Assembly (NCBI GenBank): GCA_934234185.1
Contig: CAKQHO010000008.1
Location: 1 to 53,751 of the forward strand
DNA length: 53,751 bases
Direction: 5' to 3'
Source of the DNA: an uncultured Psychrobacillus sp.
GTDB lineage: Bacteria > Bacillota > Bacilli > Bacillales_A > Planococcaceae
Below are positions 1 to 8,048 of this stretch, piece by piece; within the stretch, counting starts at the first letter, position 1; each line of letters begins with the position of its first letter. A program made the translations under genes and the position numbers. Below the pieces are notes generated by a model, which saw only the letters and a list, made by a program, of their open reading frames with translations, searched no databases and had not been told where the DNA came from.

Positions 1-1851
1 GTTGAACAAATTGTTCATCGAGCGAATCGAATCAGTGAAATTCTTTCGGAGCTACCTGAGTTCAAGGATGCCGCTACAGTAATTACCCGCAAGGCATTAC
101 GGGTACAAAAGCAGCAGTTTACGATTGCCTTGTTTGGTGCGTTTAGTGCCGGGAAATCTAGTTTTTCCAATGCATTGATGGGAGCAAACGTGCTTCCTGT
201 TTCACCGAACCCGACTACAGCAGCTATCAATAAAATACATCCTATTTCAGAGATGCATGCACATAATACAGCAGACGTTACATTAAAAACAGCATCTCAG
301 CTTCTAGCGGATGTGCAATTTGCTTATGAGCAGCTTGGTATACATATTTCCTCCTTAGAGGAGGCCTATACGAAAGCACCTTCTATATTAGAGGGAACAG
401 CTCATCAAGAGGTGCACAAATCCTTTATTGCTGCCTACTACAAGGGCTTTGAGGATGTGAAGGACAGACTAGGTGAGGTATTACGAGTAGATGGAGAGAA
501 TTTTCGTCGCTATGTGGCGGAGGAATCAAAGAGCTGCTTTGTCGATAATATCGACTTTTACTATGACTGCGAGCTTACAAGACTTGGGGTTACATTAGTA
601 GACACACCAGGAGCAGACTCCATCAACGCAAGACATACTGGAGTAGCCTTTGACTATATTCGAAATGCGGATGCGATTTTATTTGTCACGTACTACAACC
701 ATGCCTTTGCAAAAGCAGACCGTGAATTCTTGATTCAGCTTGGTCGTGTGAAGGATGCCTTTGAGCTAGATAAGATGTTCTTTATTGTCAACGCGATTGA
801 TCTAGCGTCCAATGAGGAAGAAGCAGAGCTGGTGAAGCAGTATGTGAAGGACGAGCTCCAACGATTTGGTATAAGATTCCCACGTGTCTATGGGGTATCC
901 AGCTTACAGGGACTAAACGAAAAGTTAGAGGGGAAATCTCTTCACGAAGGTATGCAGCAATTTGAGTCTGCCTTTGAGCAGTTCTTAGAGAAGGACCTAA
1001 AGCAAATAGCAGTCACAGCTTTAGATGAGGAAGCAACGAGACAGAAGGAAAAGCTTCATGCCTTGATTGATCAAACCGAACGAAACCTGGCTAGAAAGCC
1101 GGAGCGTTTAGTGGAGCTGAAGCAGCAGGAGCAGCAAATTGCAGGGCGCTATGAAAAATTAAATGCACTTGGCATAACAAAAGCGGCTACAGACGAGCTA
1201 GAGTCACTACTCTACTATTTACATCAACGAGTGTTCTACCGCTTTAATGAGTTCTTCCGTGAGGCATATAATCCTTCTTTATTTGCAAATAATTCTTCTG
1301 GTGTTGCACTTGACCTAGCACTAAAGGATATTTTAGAAATGCTGCGCTTTGACATAGAGCAGGAGCTCCGTGTAACGAATTTCCGCATCCTGCAATATAG
1401 TCAAAAGCAGGTGAAGCAGCTGGAGAAAGAAGAAATTCGATTCTTAAAAGAGTTGAACGATAGCTTTGCCTTCACACCAATGGAGCCGAGCGATGAGGAG
1501 CTGTTAGATTTTAGCGGTCCATTCCAGGACAGATCCAAGTATGCAGGCGTAAAATCGTATTATAAAAATCAAAAATCATTCTTTGAGAAGAATGAAAAGG
1601 AAAAGCTGCGAGATGCCTTGGCTGAACAAACAAAAAGGGATGCGGAAGTATTCTTGCAGGGAGAGCTATCACGTATTACTAAATGGGTAGAAGCTTATGT
1701 GCAGAACGAAATAGAAGGATTACGCAGCAAGCTTGTAGAAGATAGTGTGAAACAAATAGATGCGGAGAGAAACCTGCTAGAGAAGGAGGAAATCCTAGCT
1801 CTTTGGAAGGCGGTTTACCAACGCATAAATGAGGGAGAGCATGCTTCATGA
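1..1851 (+). CDS. dynA: Dynamin-like GTPase DynA, C-terminal module (5' end outside window)
   Basis: The frame is open from base 1, so the gene begins upstream and only about 616 codons are visible. A complete dynamin GTPase head is present: P-loop GAFSAGKSS near visible codons 46-54, switch NPTTAA around 70, DTPGAD at 201, and NAID at 264. A long glutamate/lysine-rich helical stalk follows. Bacillus DynA (YpbR) carries two fused dynamin modules and mediates nucleotide-independent membrane fusion and surveillance; this would be the second module. The stop overlaps the next gene by ATGA, implying translational coupling. A single-module relative is possible because the start is not visible. Confidence 0.85.
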   Translation, partial: VEQIVHRANRISEILSELPEFKDAATVITRKALRVQKQQFTIALFGAFSAGKSSFSNALMGANVLPVSPNPTTAAINKIHPISEMHAHNTADVTLKTASQLLADVQFAYEQLGIHISSLEEAYTKAPSILEGTAHQEVHKSFIAAYYKGFEDVKDRLGEVLRVDGENFRRYVAEESKSCFVDNIDFYYDCELTRLGVTLVDTPGADSINARHTGVAFDYIRNADAILFVTYYNHAFAKADREFLIQLGRVKDAFELDKMFFIVNAIDLASNEEEAELVKQYVKDELQRFGIRFPRVYGVSSLQGLNEKLEGKSLHEGMQQFESAFEQFLEKDLKQIAVTALDEEATRQKEKLHALIDQTERNLARKPERLVELKQQEQQIAGRYEKLNALGITKAATDELESLLYYLHQRVFYRFNEFFREAYNPSLFANNSSGVALDLALKDILEMLRFDIEQELRVTNFRILQYSQKQVKQLEKEEIRFLKELNDSFAFTPMEPSDEELLDFSGPFQDRSKYAGVKSYYKNQKSFFEKNEKEKLRDALAEQTKRDAEVFLQGELSRITKWVEAYVQNEIEGLRSKLVEDSVKQIDAERNLLEKEEILALWKAVYQRINEGEHAS

Positions 1852-2666
1852 TAAGGGTATTTGTAAATCTGGAGGATATTAACACTTCTAACCATGCACG
1901 CTTTATTGATACACGTTTTGATTTAGCTGATGCTACAAAGGGCAAAAAACTGTTTGCTGAAGGACATATTCAAGGGGCTGTCTATTGGGATTTGGAGCAG
2001 GACCTATCTGATATGAATAGTAAGAGTGGAAGACATCCGATGATCTCAAAGGAGAAAATGATTTCCCTTGTGGAGCAGTCTGGTTTACAGCCCCAAGATA
2101 CGATTTATATATATGACCAAGGCGGTTCTCCATTTGCACTAAGAGCTTACTTTTTATTGGAGTGGGCAGGCTTTGAGCATATCTTTGTGCTAAGAGAGGG
2201 CTATGAGGAATTAAAAAAAGTATTGCCGACATCTGCAGAAATTTCTGCTTATGCTTCTACCACCGTCATCCCGAAATGGAAGGATGAGTTGATTGTAGAC
2301 GTTACTTCTGTTGAAAAAGTAGTAGCTGGCAATATGAAGGCGCAGCTTATAGATGCTAGAGCACCAAAAAGATACCGCGGAGAAATAGAGCCAATTGACC
2401 CTATAGCAGGCCATATTCCAACTGCGATCAACTATGACTGGGAGCAGCTGAAGAAGGAAGGGCGATTTGCTGGCCCCGAGGAAATGAAGGAAAAGCTGGC
2501 GGACCTTACATCTATGGACAGCCCTGTTATTGCATACTGTGGCAGCGGTGTAACGGCGGCCCCGTTATATGCTAGCCTAAAGGAAGCAGGCTATCCAGAC
2601 GTAAAAATTTATGTCGGGAGCTACAGCGACTGGATTAGGGAGCATGAAGTAGAAACCGATTTGTAA
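1848..2666 (+). CDS. Two-domain sulfurtransferase (rhodanese / 3-mercaptopyruvate type)
   Basis: This is a 272-residue tandem rhodanese protein, the usual length of SseA/TST enzymes, which move sulfane sulfur from thiosulfate or 3-mercaptopyruvate to an acceptor. The N-terminal inactive domain has the ARFIDTRFDL and GHIQGAVYWD segments. The C-terminal domain repeats them (LIDARAPKRYRG, GHIPTAINYDW). The catalytic loop is CGSGVTA with Cys231, and the SGVTA form is typical of mercaptopyruvate sulfurtransferases. It starts inside the stop of the dynamin gene, so the two are co-translated. The substrate cannot be decided from sequence. Confidence 0.9.
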   Translation: MIRVFVNLEDINTSNHARFIDTRFDLADATKGKKLFAEGHIQGAVYWDLEQDLSDMNSKSGRHPMISKEKMISLVEQSGLQPQDTIYIYDQGGSPFALRAYFLLEWAGFEHIFVLREGYEELKKVLPTSAEISAYASTTVIPKWKDELIVDVTSVEKVVAGNMKAQLIDARAPKRYRGEIEPIDPIAGHIPTAINYDWEQLKKEGRFAGPEEMKEKLADLTSMDSPVIAYCGSGVTAAPLYASLKEAGYPDVKIYVGSYSDWIREHEVETDL

Positions 2667-2735
2667 ATAGAACAGCACTTTCATTTGAAGGACTAATGAC
2701 GTCTTTGTAATAAATAGGGGGCTTGTGAGGTAAAA

Positions 2736-3227
2736 ATGTTTAAATATATGTTACAGATAATGATCGGGATTTTTATGTTAGCTTTATCCACCTTTTTCGC
2801 TTGGTATGAGGGAAGTGCAATAACAGATATCTCTTGGGAATGGAAATATTCTACACCTTTTTCTAAATTGTTTAACATAGAGATTGTGAATGGTCATGAT
2901 ATTAGTCAGCTTGATTATTTTGTTTATGCCGCTAAATATCAACCGCTATTTCCTGTTATTATGCTAATAAGTATATTCTATTTAGTTAATGTAGTTGGTC
3001 ATTACTTAATAACACATCAACCTAAACGGGGACTTGTTTTTGGGGGATTAATAAGTTGTATCATTTTACTATTCAGTAGTTTTGTTTTTAATTCTCCGAC
3101 TGCAGGGGGAAGAATTTTTTTCTGGATTATTTTAATTATCGGGTTTATTAATATAGCTTTTACAGTCTTAGGATACTTGAAATACTCTAAATGGAGAAAT
3201 TTAGCTGATACAAATATAAGTAAATAG
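2736..3227 (+). CDS. Small four-helix membrane protein (DUF4306/YjdJ-like)
   Basis: This 163-residue protein starts at ATG after GGGGGCTTGTGAGG. An N-terminal hydrophobic helix (about 5-24) is followed by a polar extracellular-type loop of about 50 residues containing WEWKY and HDISQLDYFVYAAKYQPLFP. Three more helices follow near 72-90, 100-120 and 128-147, with a basic tail. The FAWYEGSA-SWEWKYSTPFS pattern resembles the DUF4306 (YjdJ) family, but this is recognition by eye. No function is known. It stands alone and a strong hairpin follows. Confidence 0.65.
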   Translation: MFKYMLQIMIGIFMLALSTFFAWYEGSAITDISWEWKYSTPFSKLFNIEIVNGHDISQLDYFVYAAKYQPLFPVIMLISIFYLVNVVGHYLITHQPKRGLVFGGLISCIILLFSSFVFNSPTAGGRIFFWIILIIGFINIAFTVLGYLKYSKWRNLADTNISK

Positions 3228-3318
3228 CTCTTATATACTGCCAAAAAAGAGCCTTGGAATAACTGCATACATTTGCATATAAAATAACGTTCTCAATTGA
3301 AAATATAGGAGCATGAAG

Positions 3319-3367
3319 AAAACCCTAGAAACGCTAATTTACCAGTGTTTCTAGGGTTTTTAAGTGA
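3319..3367. terminator. Rho-independent terminator
   Basis: A 17-bp stem (AAAACCCTAGAAACGCT / AGTGTTTCTAGGGTTTT, one G-T pair) has an 8-nt loop and a short T run. It ends the membrane protein gene. Confidence 0.85.
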
Positions 3368-3519
3368 ACTTTTTTATAATACAAGTCCACATCCAGCAAC
3401 GTTTGGGGTATTTTTATATCTCTACTAGTTATTTCAACCATTCGAGAATTCATATATATAATTTGAGCGTATAATGTTATATGATGGAATATATTAGCAA
3501 AAAAGAGAGGGAACTAGAA

Positions 3520-5004
3520 ATGAAGAAAAGACTTTTTACAATATTGAGCGTGCTATTGCTAACATGTAGCCTGCCTTTATCTAACGTGTTTGCCGCAAGT
3601 CCAAAGCAATTCACAGATGTATCACCTTCACAGTACTTTGCTGAAGCTATCTATGATTTGGCAGAACGCAATATTATCGGAGGCTACTCTGACGGTACCT
3701 TTAAACCAGGCAACTCGATAACGAGAGGACAAGCTGCGGCAATCATTGCGAAGCTAATCAATTTGGACACAGAAAACGTAAAAAATCCGGGATTTAAGGA
3801 CGTGACGAAGGGGAATGGCTACTACAAAGCCATTGCAGCCATGGCGGAAGAAGGCATTATCAGAGGATATGCAGATGGACGTTTTGGTCCGAATGATCCT
3901 ATTACACGGGGACAGATGGCCTCGATACTTGTCAAAGCGTTCGATCTACCACGCTATGATTTCTGGTCACATAATAATCCGTTTGAAGACGTTAAAAAGG
4001 GGACAAATCATGATCCTAACATATTAAACATCTATCGCCTTGGCATAACAGGAGGAACATCTCCTAATAAATTCAGCCCGAATGTTGCCATCACAAGAGG
4101 ACAAGCAGCCAAAATGTTGAAAGCAACTGAGGAAGCAAAGTCACAGATAGTTACGTTGAAGGCAAGTGTTTTTAACTGGGAGCAGTTTAACATGTATGAT
4201 TCCTTTCAGGATGATTCAGATTTGTTTCATTCTGTTGCTGGAAGCAATCAACTAAATGGGAAGTCTTCGGATAAGATTCATTTAGTGCCGCTCAAAGAAG
4301 GGACAGGGAGATTGCAAGTTGCATTGGTCTATTCAGGGAATCCAGATAAGAAATATTATCGGAAATATTATGTACACATCAAGGAATTGAACGGCAAATT
4401 GAAGTTGACACTTGAGGAGACACAAGATTTTCTCCCTACGCCAGCTATAGTGGATGTAAAAGATAAGAAAGAAGTTCAAAACGTGTCCCTTTCCACAATG
4501 GATGGAAAAAAACTGTCTGACAGTATAGCATTCAGAAAATGTCTGTGGTACAGTTCTTCTGTCTGCCATGATAACGATGAGACCGATAAGGAAGGCAACT
4601 ATAATACAATTCAATTTGATATTGATAAGCCGGGTCAATATATTGCCACTCTCCGTTTTATTGATGGGGAGGAAGTACGGTACGGGATTGAAGCGGTAAG
4701 TCTCACTCCACATTTCTATTATAGTATCCGGACCCTAGAGGAAAAGCCAAGTGCGGTAATAGATCTGGGAGCAGAATATAAAATGGGTAAGTTTATATTA
4801 CCAGAGGGTTCTGAGAAGATTGCCACTGTCACACGAGAAGAGGAAACCAACGTGCTCCGAGTCGTAGGAAAGAAATATGGTCACTTTTCTATTGAGTTTC
4901 CAAACCACAACAAGACCAATTTTAACTACGTTGGAGTAAAAGTCGGGCAGATAGGCTCTATTATTAATGTCTATATTTATGAAGATAGCTACACGTATGA
5001 ATAA
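3520..5004 (+). CDS. S-layer homology (SLH) domain surface protein
   Basis: This is a secreted cell-wall protein of 494 residues. I use the ATG at 3520 because it sits behind GAGAGG and opens directly into a signal peptide (MKKRLFTILSVLLL...NVFAAS); an upstream in-frame ATG would add a charged leader. Three SLH repeats begin near residues 31, 92 and 155, each with FxDV...YGG/RGYxDGxFxPxxxITRGQ; they bind pyruvylated secondary cell-wall polymer. The C-terminal 290 residues are beta-rich, unassigned, and contain two cysteines (CLWYSSSVC) that could form a disulfide. The gene is monocistronic with its own terminator. It could be a surface-layer-associated protein rather than the S-layer subunit, which is usually larger. 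Confidence 0.88.
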   Translation: MKKRLFTILSVLLLTCSLPLSNVFAASPKQFTDVSPSQYFAEAIYDLAERNIIGGYSDGTFKPGNSITRGQAAAIIAKLINLDTENVKNPGFKDVTKGNGYYKAIAAMAEEGIIRGYADGRFGPNDPITRGQMASILVKAFDLPRYDFWSHNNPFEDVKKGTNHDPNILNIYRLGITGGTSPNKFSPNVAITRGQAAKMLKATEEAKSQIVTLKASVFNWEQFNMYDSFQDDSDLFHSVAGSNQLNGKSSDKIHLVPLKEGTGRLQVALVYSGNPDKKYYRKYYVHIKELNGKLKLTLEETQDFLPTPAIVDVKDKKEVQNVSLSTMDGKKLSDSIAFRKCLWYSSSVCHDNDETDKEGNYNTIQFDIDKPGQYIATLRFIDGEEVRYGIEAVSLTPHFYYSIRTLEEKPSAVIDLGAEYKMGKFILPEGSEKIATVTREEETNVLRVVGKKYGHFSIEFPNHNKTNFNYVGVKVGQIGSIINVYIYEDSYTYE

Positions 5005-5014
5005 GGATAATCCG

Positions 5015-5046
5015 AAAGCAGGCATGCAGAGTATGTCTGTTTTTTA
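5015..5046 (+). terminator. Rho-independent terminator after the SLH gene
   Basis: The stem CAGGCAT/ATGTCTG (one G-T pair) is extended by AAAG against the following T run, with a 7-nt loop. Confidence 0.75.
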
Positions 5047-5511
5047 TATTCTATGAGATCTATCAGGTTGAAGGTAAAATATAGACAAATACGATAATCT
5101 TAACAGCAATCGTTTATCAACTGAAATCAGTAGAAGAATTTTTCTTCCAAGAGTGTGTGGGCTCCAGATCGTAATGGGAGTGTCTCCAACTCACAACGGA
5201 ATTAATCGAAAAAACGAGACATGGTCTCACTATAAAATAGATTAAACTTACTCCATAAACGACTTATTCATTATTCCATAACATTAAAGCATGAGAAAAA
5301 TTTTATGCCAAACACAATTTTATATTAATGGTAAAATTAGGGTAAAGTTGTCAAAAAATAAGTGATCATCTTTTTGTTGCTTTTATCAAAGAAGAAATTA
5401 GAACTTCATTGAAAATGATTTGTGTACATAATTCCTATGAAGATGGTTTAGTGAATAAGATAATGAACGAAATGAACATTTGACGTGTGTGCTTTTGTAA
5501 TTTTCGATACA
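5047..5511. other. Intergenic region with promoter-like leader (copy 1) and an ORF fragment
   Basis: No complete gene is visible. At 5314-5350 there is a leader almost identical to one at 6013-6048, containing an extended -10 (TGG-TAAAAT, 5332-5337). It is followed by an open stretch (5358-5483) that would encode about 40 residues ending KIMNEMNI but has no start codon with a ribosome binding site. This may be the 3' remnant of a small gene. Confidence 0.4.
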
Positions 5512-5527
5512 AGGAGGTTAGGTTATT

Positions 5528-5956
5528 TTGTATGGTATTGAACCGAAATTTTGGCTTGAATTGATGCTGTTAATAGTAATTTCCTTAGTAGTGTTATTAT
5601 CTTTTGGTTTTCTTATGAGAAGATTGTTGAAATTAGAAAAGAAGAAACTTTTTTCGCATAACCATGTAAATGCGAGACACAAAAAAATAGATTGGACACT
5701 AAGGATTATTTTTATCACTTCTATGATAGTAGGATCTTTTTATAATGGGAGTCTAGAAGTCTGGGAAAGGCTTTGGTACTTGGAGCCATGGTTTTTATTG
5801 CTTTTATTAGTTCTATTAACTGAGTCCGTCCGAGCATTTATGGAATGGAAATACGTTTCTAATAAAAACGTATACATTTTTACTTTGAGTCAGCTAGCAT
5901 TTTGCGGTCTTTTTATAACTTTAGCTTTAACTACTAACTATTTTGGTTTGCTTTAA
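5528..5956 (+). CDS. Small membrane protein, DUF4181-like
   Basis: The 142-residue protein starts at TTG 5528. The start is fixed by AAGGAGG at 5512-5518, nine bases upstream, and no in-frame ATG exists nearby. There are four hydrophobic segments, near residues 9-28, 55-72, 82-100 and 117-138. Between the first two lies the cytosolic segment MRRLLKLEKKKLF...NARHKKIDW, the pattern of Bacillus DUF4181 proteins. The function of that family is unknown. It lies among other orphan small membrane and lipoprotein genes. Confidence 0.65.
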   Translation: MYGIEPKFWLELMLLIVISLVVLLSFGFLMRRLLKLEKKKLFSHNHVNARHKKIDWTLRIIFITSMIVGSFYNGSLEVWERLWYLEPWFLLLLLVLLTESVRAFMEWKYVSNKNVYIFTLSQLAFCGLFITLALTTNYFGLL

Positions 5957-6012
5957 GGAAGTTCAAGAAAAAGCGATAAGCAAATGAATAATTGAATAAT
6001 TTTATATTCAAT

Positions 6013-6050
6013 ACAATTTTATATTTATGTTAAAATTAGGATATATTGTA
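6013..6050 (+). promoter_or_regulatory. Promoter-like leader, copy 2 (extended -10)
   Basis: ACAATTTTATATTTATGTTAAAAT contains the extended -10 TGT-TAAAAT (TAAAAT at 6031-6036). About 30 of 36 bases match the copy at 5314-5350. A TTTATGTTAAAAT core also occurs near 32122. Confidence 0.5.
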
Positions 6051-6051
6051 G

Positions 6052-6401
6052 ATGAACAATTTGATAGAATCATGGCATTGTGATAAAACATATAACATGT
6101 TAGTTGAAGCAGATATAGGTGCCGATGCTATATGGTGTAAAAGATGCTATTGCAACCTTGATATAGAATATGTCCCAATTTCAATCGAATTGAAGACCGA
6201 ATTAACAGCATGGACCTCAAAATATGGGGAGTGGATTGATTGGGATAATGAGGGATATTCTCCAATGGCATTGAACTTGAAGACCAACATAACCTACAAG
6301 GATTGAAGTTGACGGGAAAAGTACAAAAAGAAATTGAAGGAACATATCAAGTTTCTTTTAAGCCTTCTACATTTGCAAGAAAACAAGCATTGAAAAAATA
6401 G
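6052..6401 (+). pseudogene. Frameshifted small cytosolic protein with a CxxCxC cluster
   Basis: The first frame (6052-6306) gives 84 residues with a likely metal-binding CKRCYC near residues 29-34 and GEWIDWDNEG near 66. From about 6250 the neighbouring frame stays open to the TAG at 6399 and reads as a sensible continuation: NGIELEDQHN, LQGLKLTGKVQKE, YQVSFKPSTF, KQALKK. One lost base near 6250 explains both, giving an original protein of about 116 residues. This is either a real frameshift mutation or a sequence error. The family is not recognised. Confidence 0.6.
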
Positions 6402-6458
6402 TAGGTCTTTAGAAGAAAGATTATTATTTTATTAAAATAAAGTCAGGTGGTGTTCGGG

Positions 6459-6671
6459 ATGATTAGATCCGCTAAGCGTCAATTTATACAATACATAATA
6501 TTTGCAAGTCTTTTTGTAATTGCTTCTTTTTCTTATATTGAGTTTGTTGATTTTAAAAATTCTCTCTTTGGTCCTACTGTGTTTTACTTTCTCATGATCA
6601 TAGCAGTTTTTAATGCTGGAATATTTACTCAAAAATATATTCAATCAAAAAAAGAAAACAGCTATGAATAA
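6459..6671 (+). CDS. Small two-helix membrane protein
   Basis: This 70-residue protein has its ATG at 6459, eight bases after AGGTGG. A GTG at 6447 overlaps the ribosome binding site and is less likely. Hydrophobic segments lie near residues 10-28 and 40-58, with a basic N-terminus (MIRSAKRQ) and a basic tail (QKYIQSKKEN). I do not recognise the family. A good terminator follows directly, so it is a self-contained transcription unit. Confidence 0.55.
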   Translation: MIRSAKRQFIQYIIFASLFVIASFSYIEFVDFKNSLFGPTVFYFLMIIAVFNAGIFTQKYIQSKKENSYE

Positions 6672-6693
6672 GTCAGATATGTACCAGCCATTG

Positions 6694-6725
6694 TGCTTTA
6701 CTTCAATCAGGAGTAAAGCATTTTT
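6694..6725 (+). terminator. Rho-independent terminator
   Basis: Nine-bp perfect stem TGCTTTACT/AGTAAAGCA, 9-nt loop, then TTTTT. Confidence 0.85.
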
Positions 6726-6768
6726 CATATTAGATAGGAAATGAAAGAAATTAATGGAGGTGAACCTA

Positions 6769-7236
6769 ATGAAATTATGGAATATCCTTTTTTTCTTGAT
6801 TGTTATAACCATATTTATTTCTGCATGTTCAATTAGTAAACCAGGAGATGAGTCGTTAACTACGGAATCGGAGTACGAAGAATTGCCGAGCAAATTAAAA
6901 GAAGAACAAATAGAGATTGAAGTATCTGTGAATAATAGAAATGAAGGGGACGAGATAATTTTTTTAATAGAAAACAAGGGAACAACCCCTATTGGTTTTG
7001 GAAGACCTATTTATATAGAAAAGTTAATAAATGGAGTGTGGTATCGTATTCCTTATATTAGATTAGAATTTACTGACGATATCGGAGAGGTAGAACCTAA
7101 TTCTATTTTTGAAGATACAATAGACCTTAGATATTTAGACTATCAACTGACTGAAGGAAATTATCGTGCAATTAAAGCTTTCTATGGAAACGAAGGTAAA
7201 ATAATTCTTGCCGCTGAATTTGAGATTAGTGAATAA
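6769..7236 (+). CDS. Putative lipoprotein with an Ig-like domain
   Basis: The 155-residue protein uses ATG 6769, six bases after GGAGGTGA; an upstream ATG lies in the ribosome binding site. The signal peptide MKLWNILFFLIVITIFISAC ends in a lipobox with Cys20. After an acidic linker, residues 45-150 form a beta-rich domain (IEIEVSVNN, IIFLIENKG, EPNSIFEDTIDLRYL, GNYRAIKAFYG). This resembles the Ig-like domains of small Bacillus lipoproteins that end in GxYR. It is probably displayed on the outer face of the membrane. The ligand is unknown. Confidence 0.7.
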   Translation: MKLWNILFFLIVITIFISACSISKPGDESLTTESEYEELPSKLKEEQIEIEVSVNNRNEGDEIIFLIENKGTTPIGFGRPIYIEKLINGVWYRIPYIRLEFTDDIGEVEPNSIFEDTIDLRYLDYQLTEGNYRAIKAFYGNEGKIILAAEFEISE

Positions 7237-7308
7237 AAATTCTTTTGTGACAATAAATATTGAAACCGAATAATTTAATGAGGATTATTTGGAAAGGGGG
7301 GACTCTAC

Positions 7309-7821
7309 TTGATACTTCTAGAGGTACTCACGGTACTGCTTATTATTATAATAGCATTGATCATACATGAAATGGGGCATGCCATTGCTTGGATTTTACA
7401 AGATAAGAAGGCCAGGTCGGAGATATATATTGGATCGAAAAATAAAGAAAAAAAACTGAAATTGCCTATTGGGAGAATTACACTTTATGTGTCCATTTCT
7501 TTTTCAGGCTTGTGCATTCTGTCGAACCCAGAAGAATTACCACCAATTACAAAAAAACAAGAGCTCATCTCTTCAGCAGGTGGACCGATAGCTTCATTGT
7601 TTGGTTTTATCTTATTGAATTTTCTTTCCACTTTTATAACTGGCGTGTTAGGAATTATAATTTACTGGGTTGCACTTATCAGTTTACTTATATTTGTAAC
7701 ATCATTCATTCCATATTCATATCCTGCGTTCCTAAGAAACATAGGTGGATTACGAAATGATGGTTTAAAGATTCTTCATCTACTGAAAGAAATAAAAAAA
7801 GAGCGAAAAGTAGTTTCTTAA
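7309..7821 (+). CDS. Small M50-type membrane metalloprotease-like protein
   Basis: This 170-residue protein starts at TTG 7309 behind AAAGGGGG. The first hydrophobic helix holds HEMGH (residues 20-24), the zinc motif of site-2-protease/M50 families. A second conserved element, SSAGGPIASLFGF near 88-100, matches the helix after the M50 core (GGPLAN-like). Three or four membrane segments are visible. No clear LDG third metal-ligand motif is seen, so catalytic competence is uncertain. It may be a minimal intramembrane protease or an inactive relative. Confidence 0.65.
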   Translation: MILLEVLTVLLIIIIALIIHEMGHAIAWILQDKKARSEIYIGSKNKEKKLKLPIGRITLYVSISFSGLCILSNPEELPPITKKQELISSAGGPIASLFGFILLNFLSTFITGVLGIIIYWVALISLLIFVTSFIPYSYPAFLRNIGGLRNDGLKILHLLKEIKKERKVVS

Positions 7822-7828
7822 GAAGGGT

Positions 7829-7966
7829 ATGGCACTTAAACGTGGTGAAGTAATTCTCAAGTTGTATGAAGAAAATTATGAACAAACGATAGAAAGAATA
7901 ATGTTAACGAAATATGGGTTTAAAGAGACGGATATACCATTAGAGAAGCTAATGCATTTTAATTAA
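7829..7966 (+). CDS. Small ORF of 45 residues, possible gene remnant
   Basis: ATG at 7829, eight bases after the protease stop, opens a 45-codon frame with charged, coding-like composition (MALKRGEVILKLYEENYEQ...PLEKLMHFN). The AAGAAGGG just upstream is only about two bases from the ATG, which is poor spacing. It may be the tail of a decayed gene or a short coupled ORF. The family is not recognised. Confidence 0.35.
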   Translation: MALKRGEVILKLYEENYEQTIERIMLTKYGFKETDIPLEKLMHFN

Positions 7967-7985
7967 GACTTACTAAATTTAAGAC

Positions 7986-8028
7986 AAAAATGGATCAAAC
8001 ATCACTAAAAGGTATTGATCCATTTTTT
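7986..8028. terminator. Bidirectional terminator
   Basis: AAAAATGGATCA/TGATCCATTTTTT stem between convergent units, with an A run on the left and a T run on the right. Confidence 0.85.
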
Positions 8029-8048
8029 CGATACTTACTATTGCTAAT

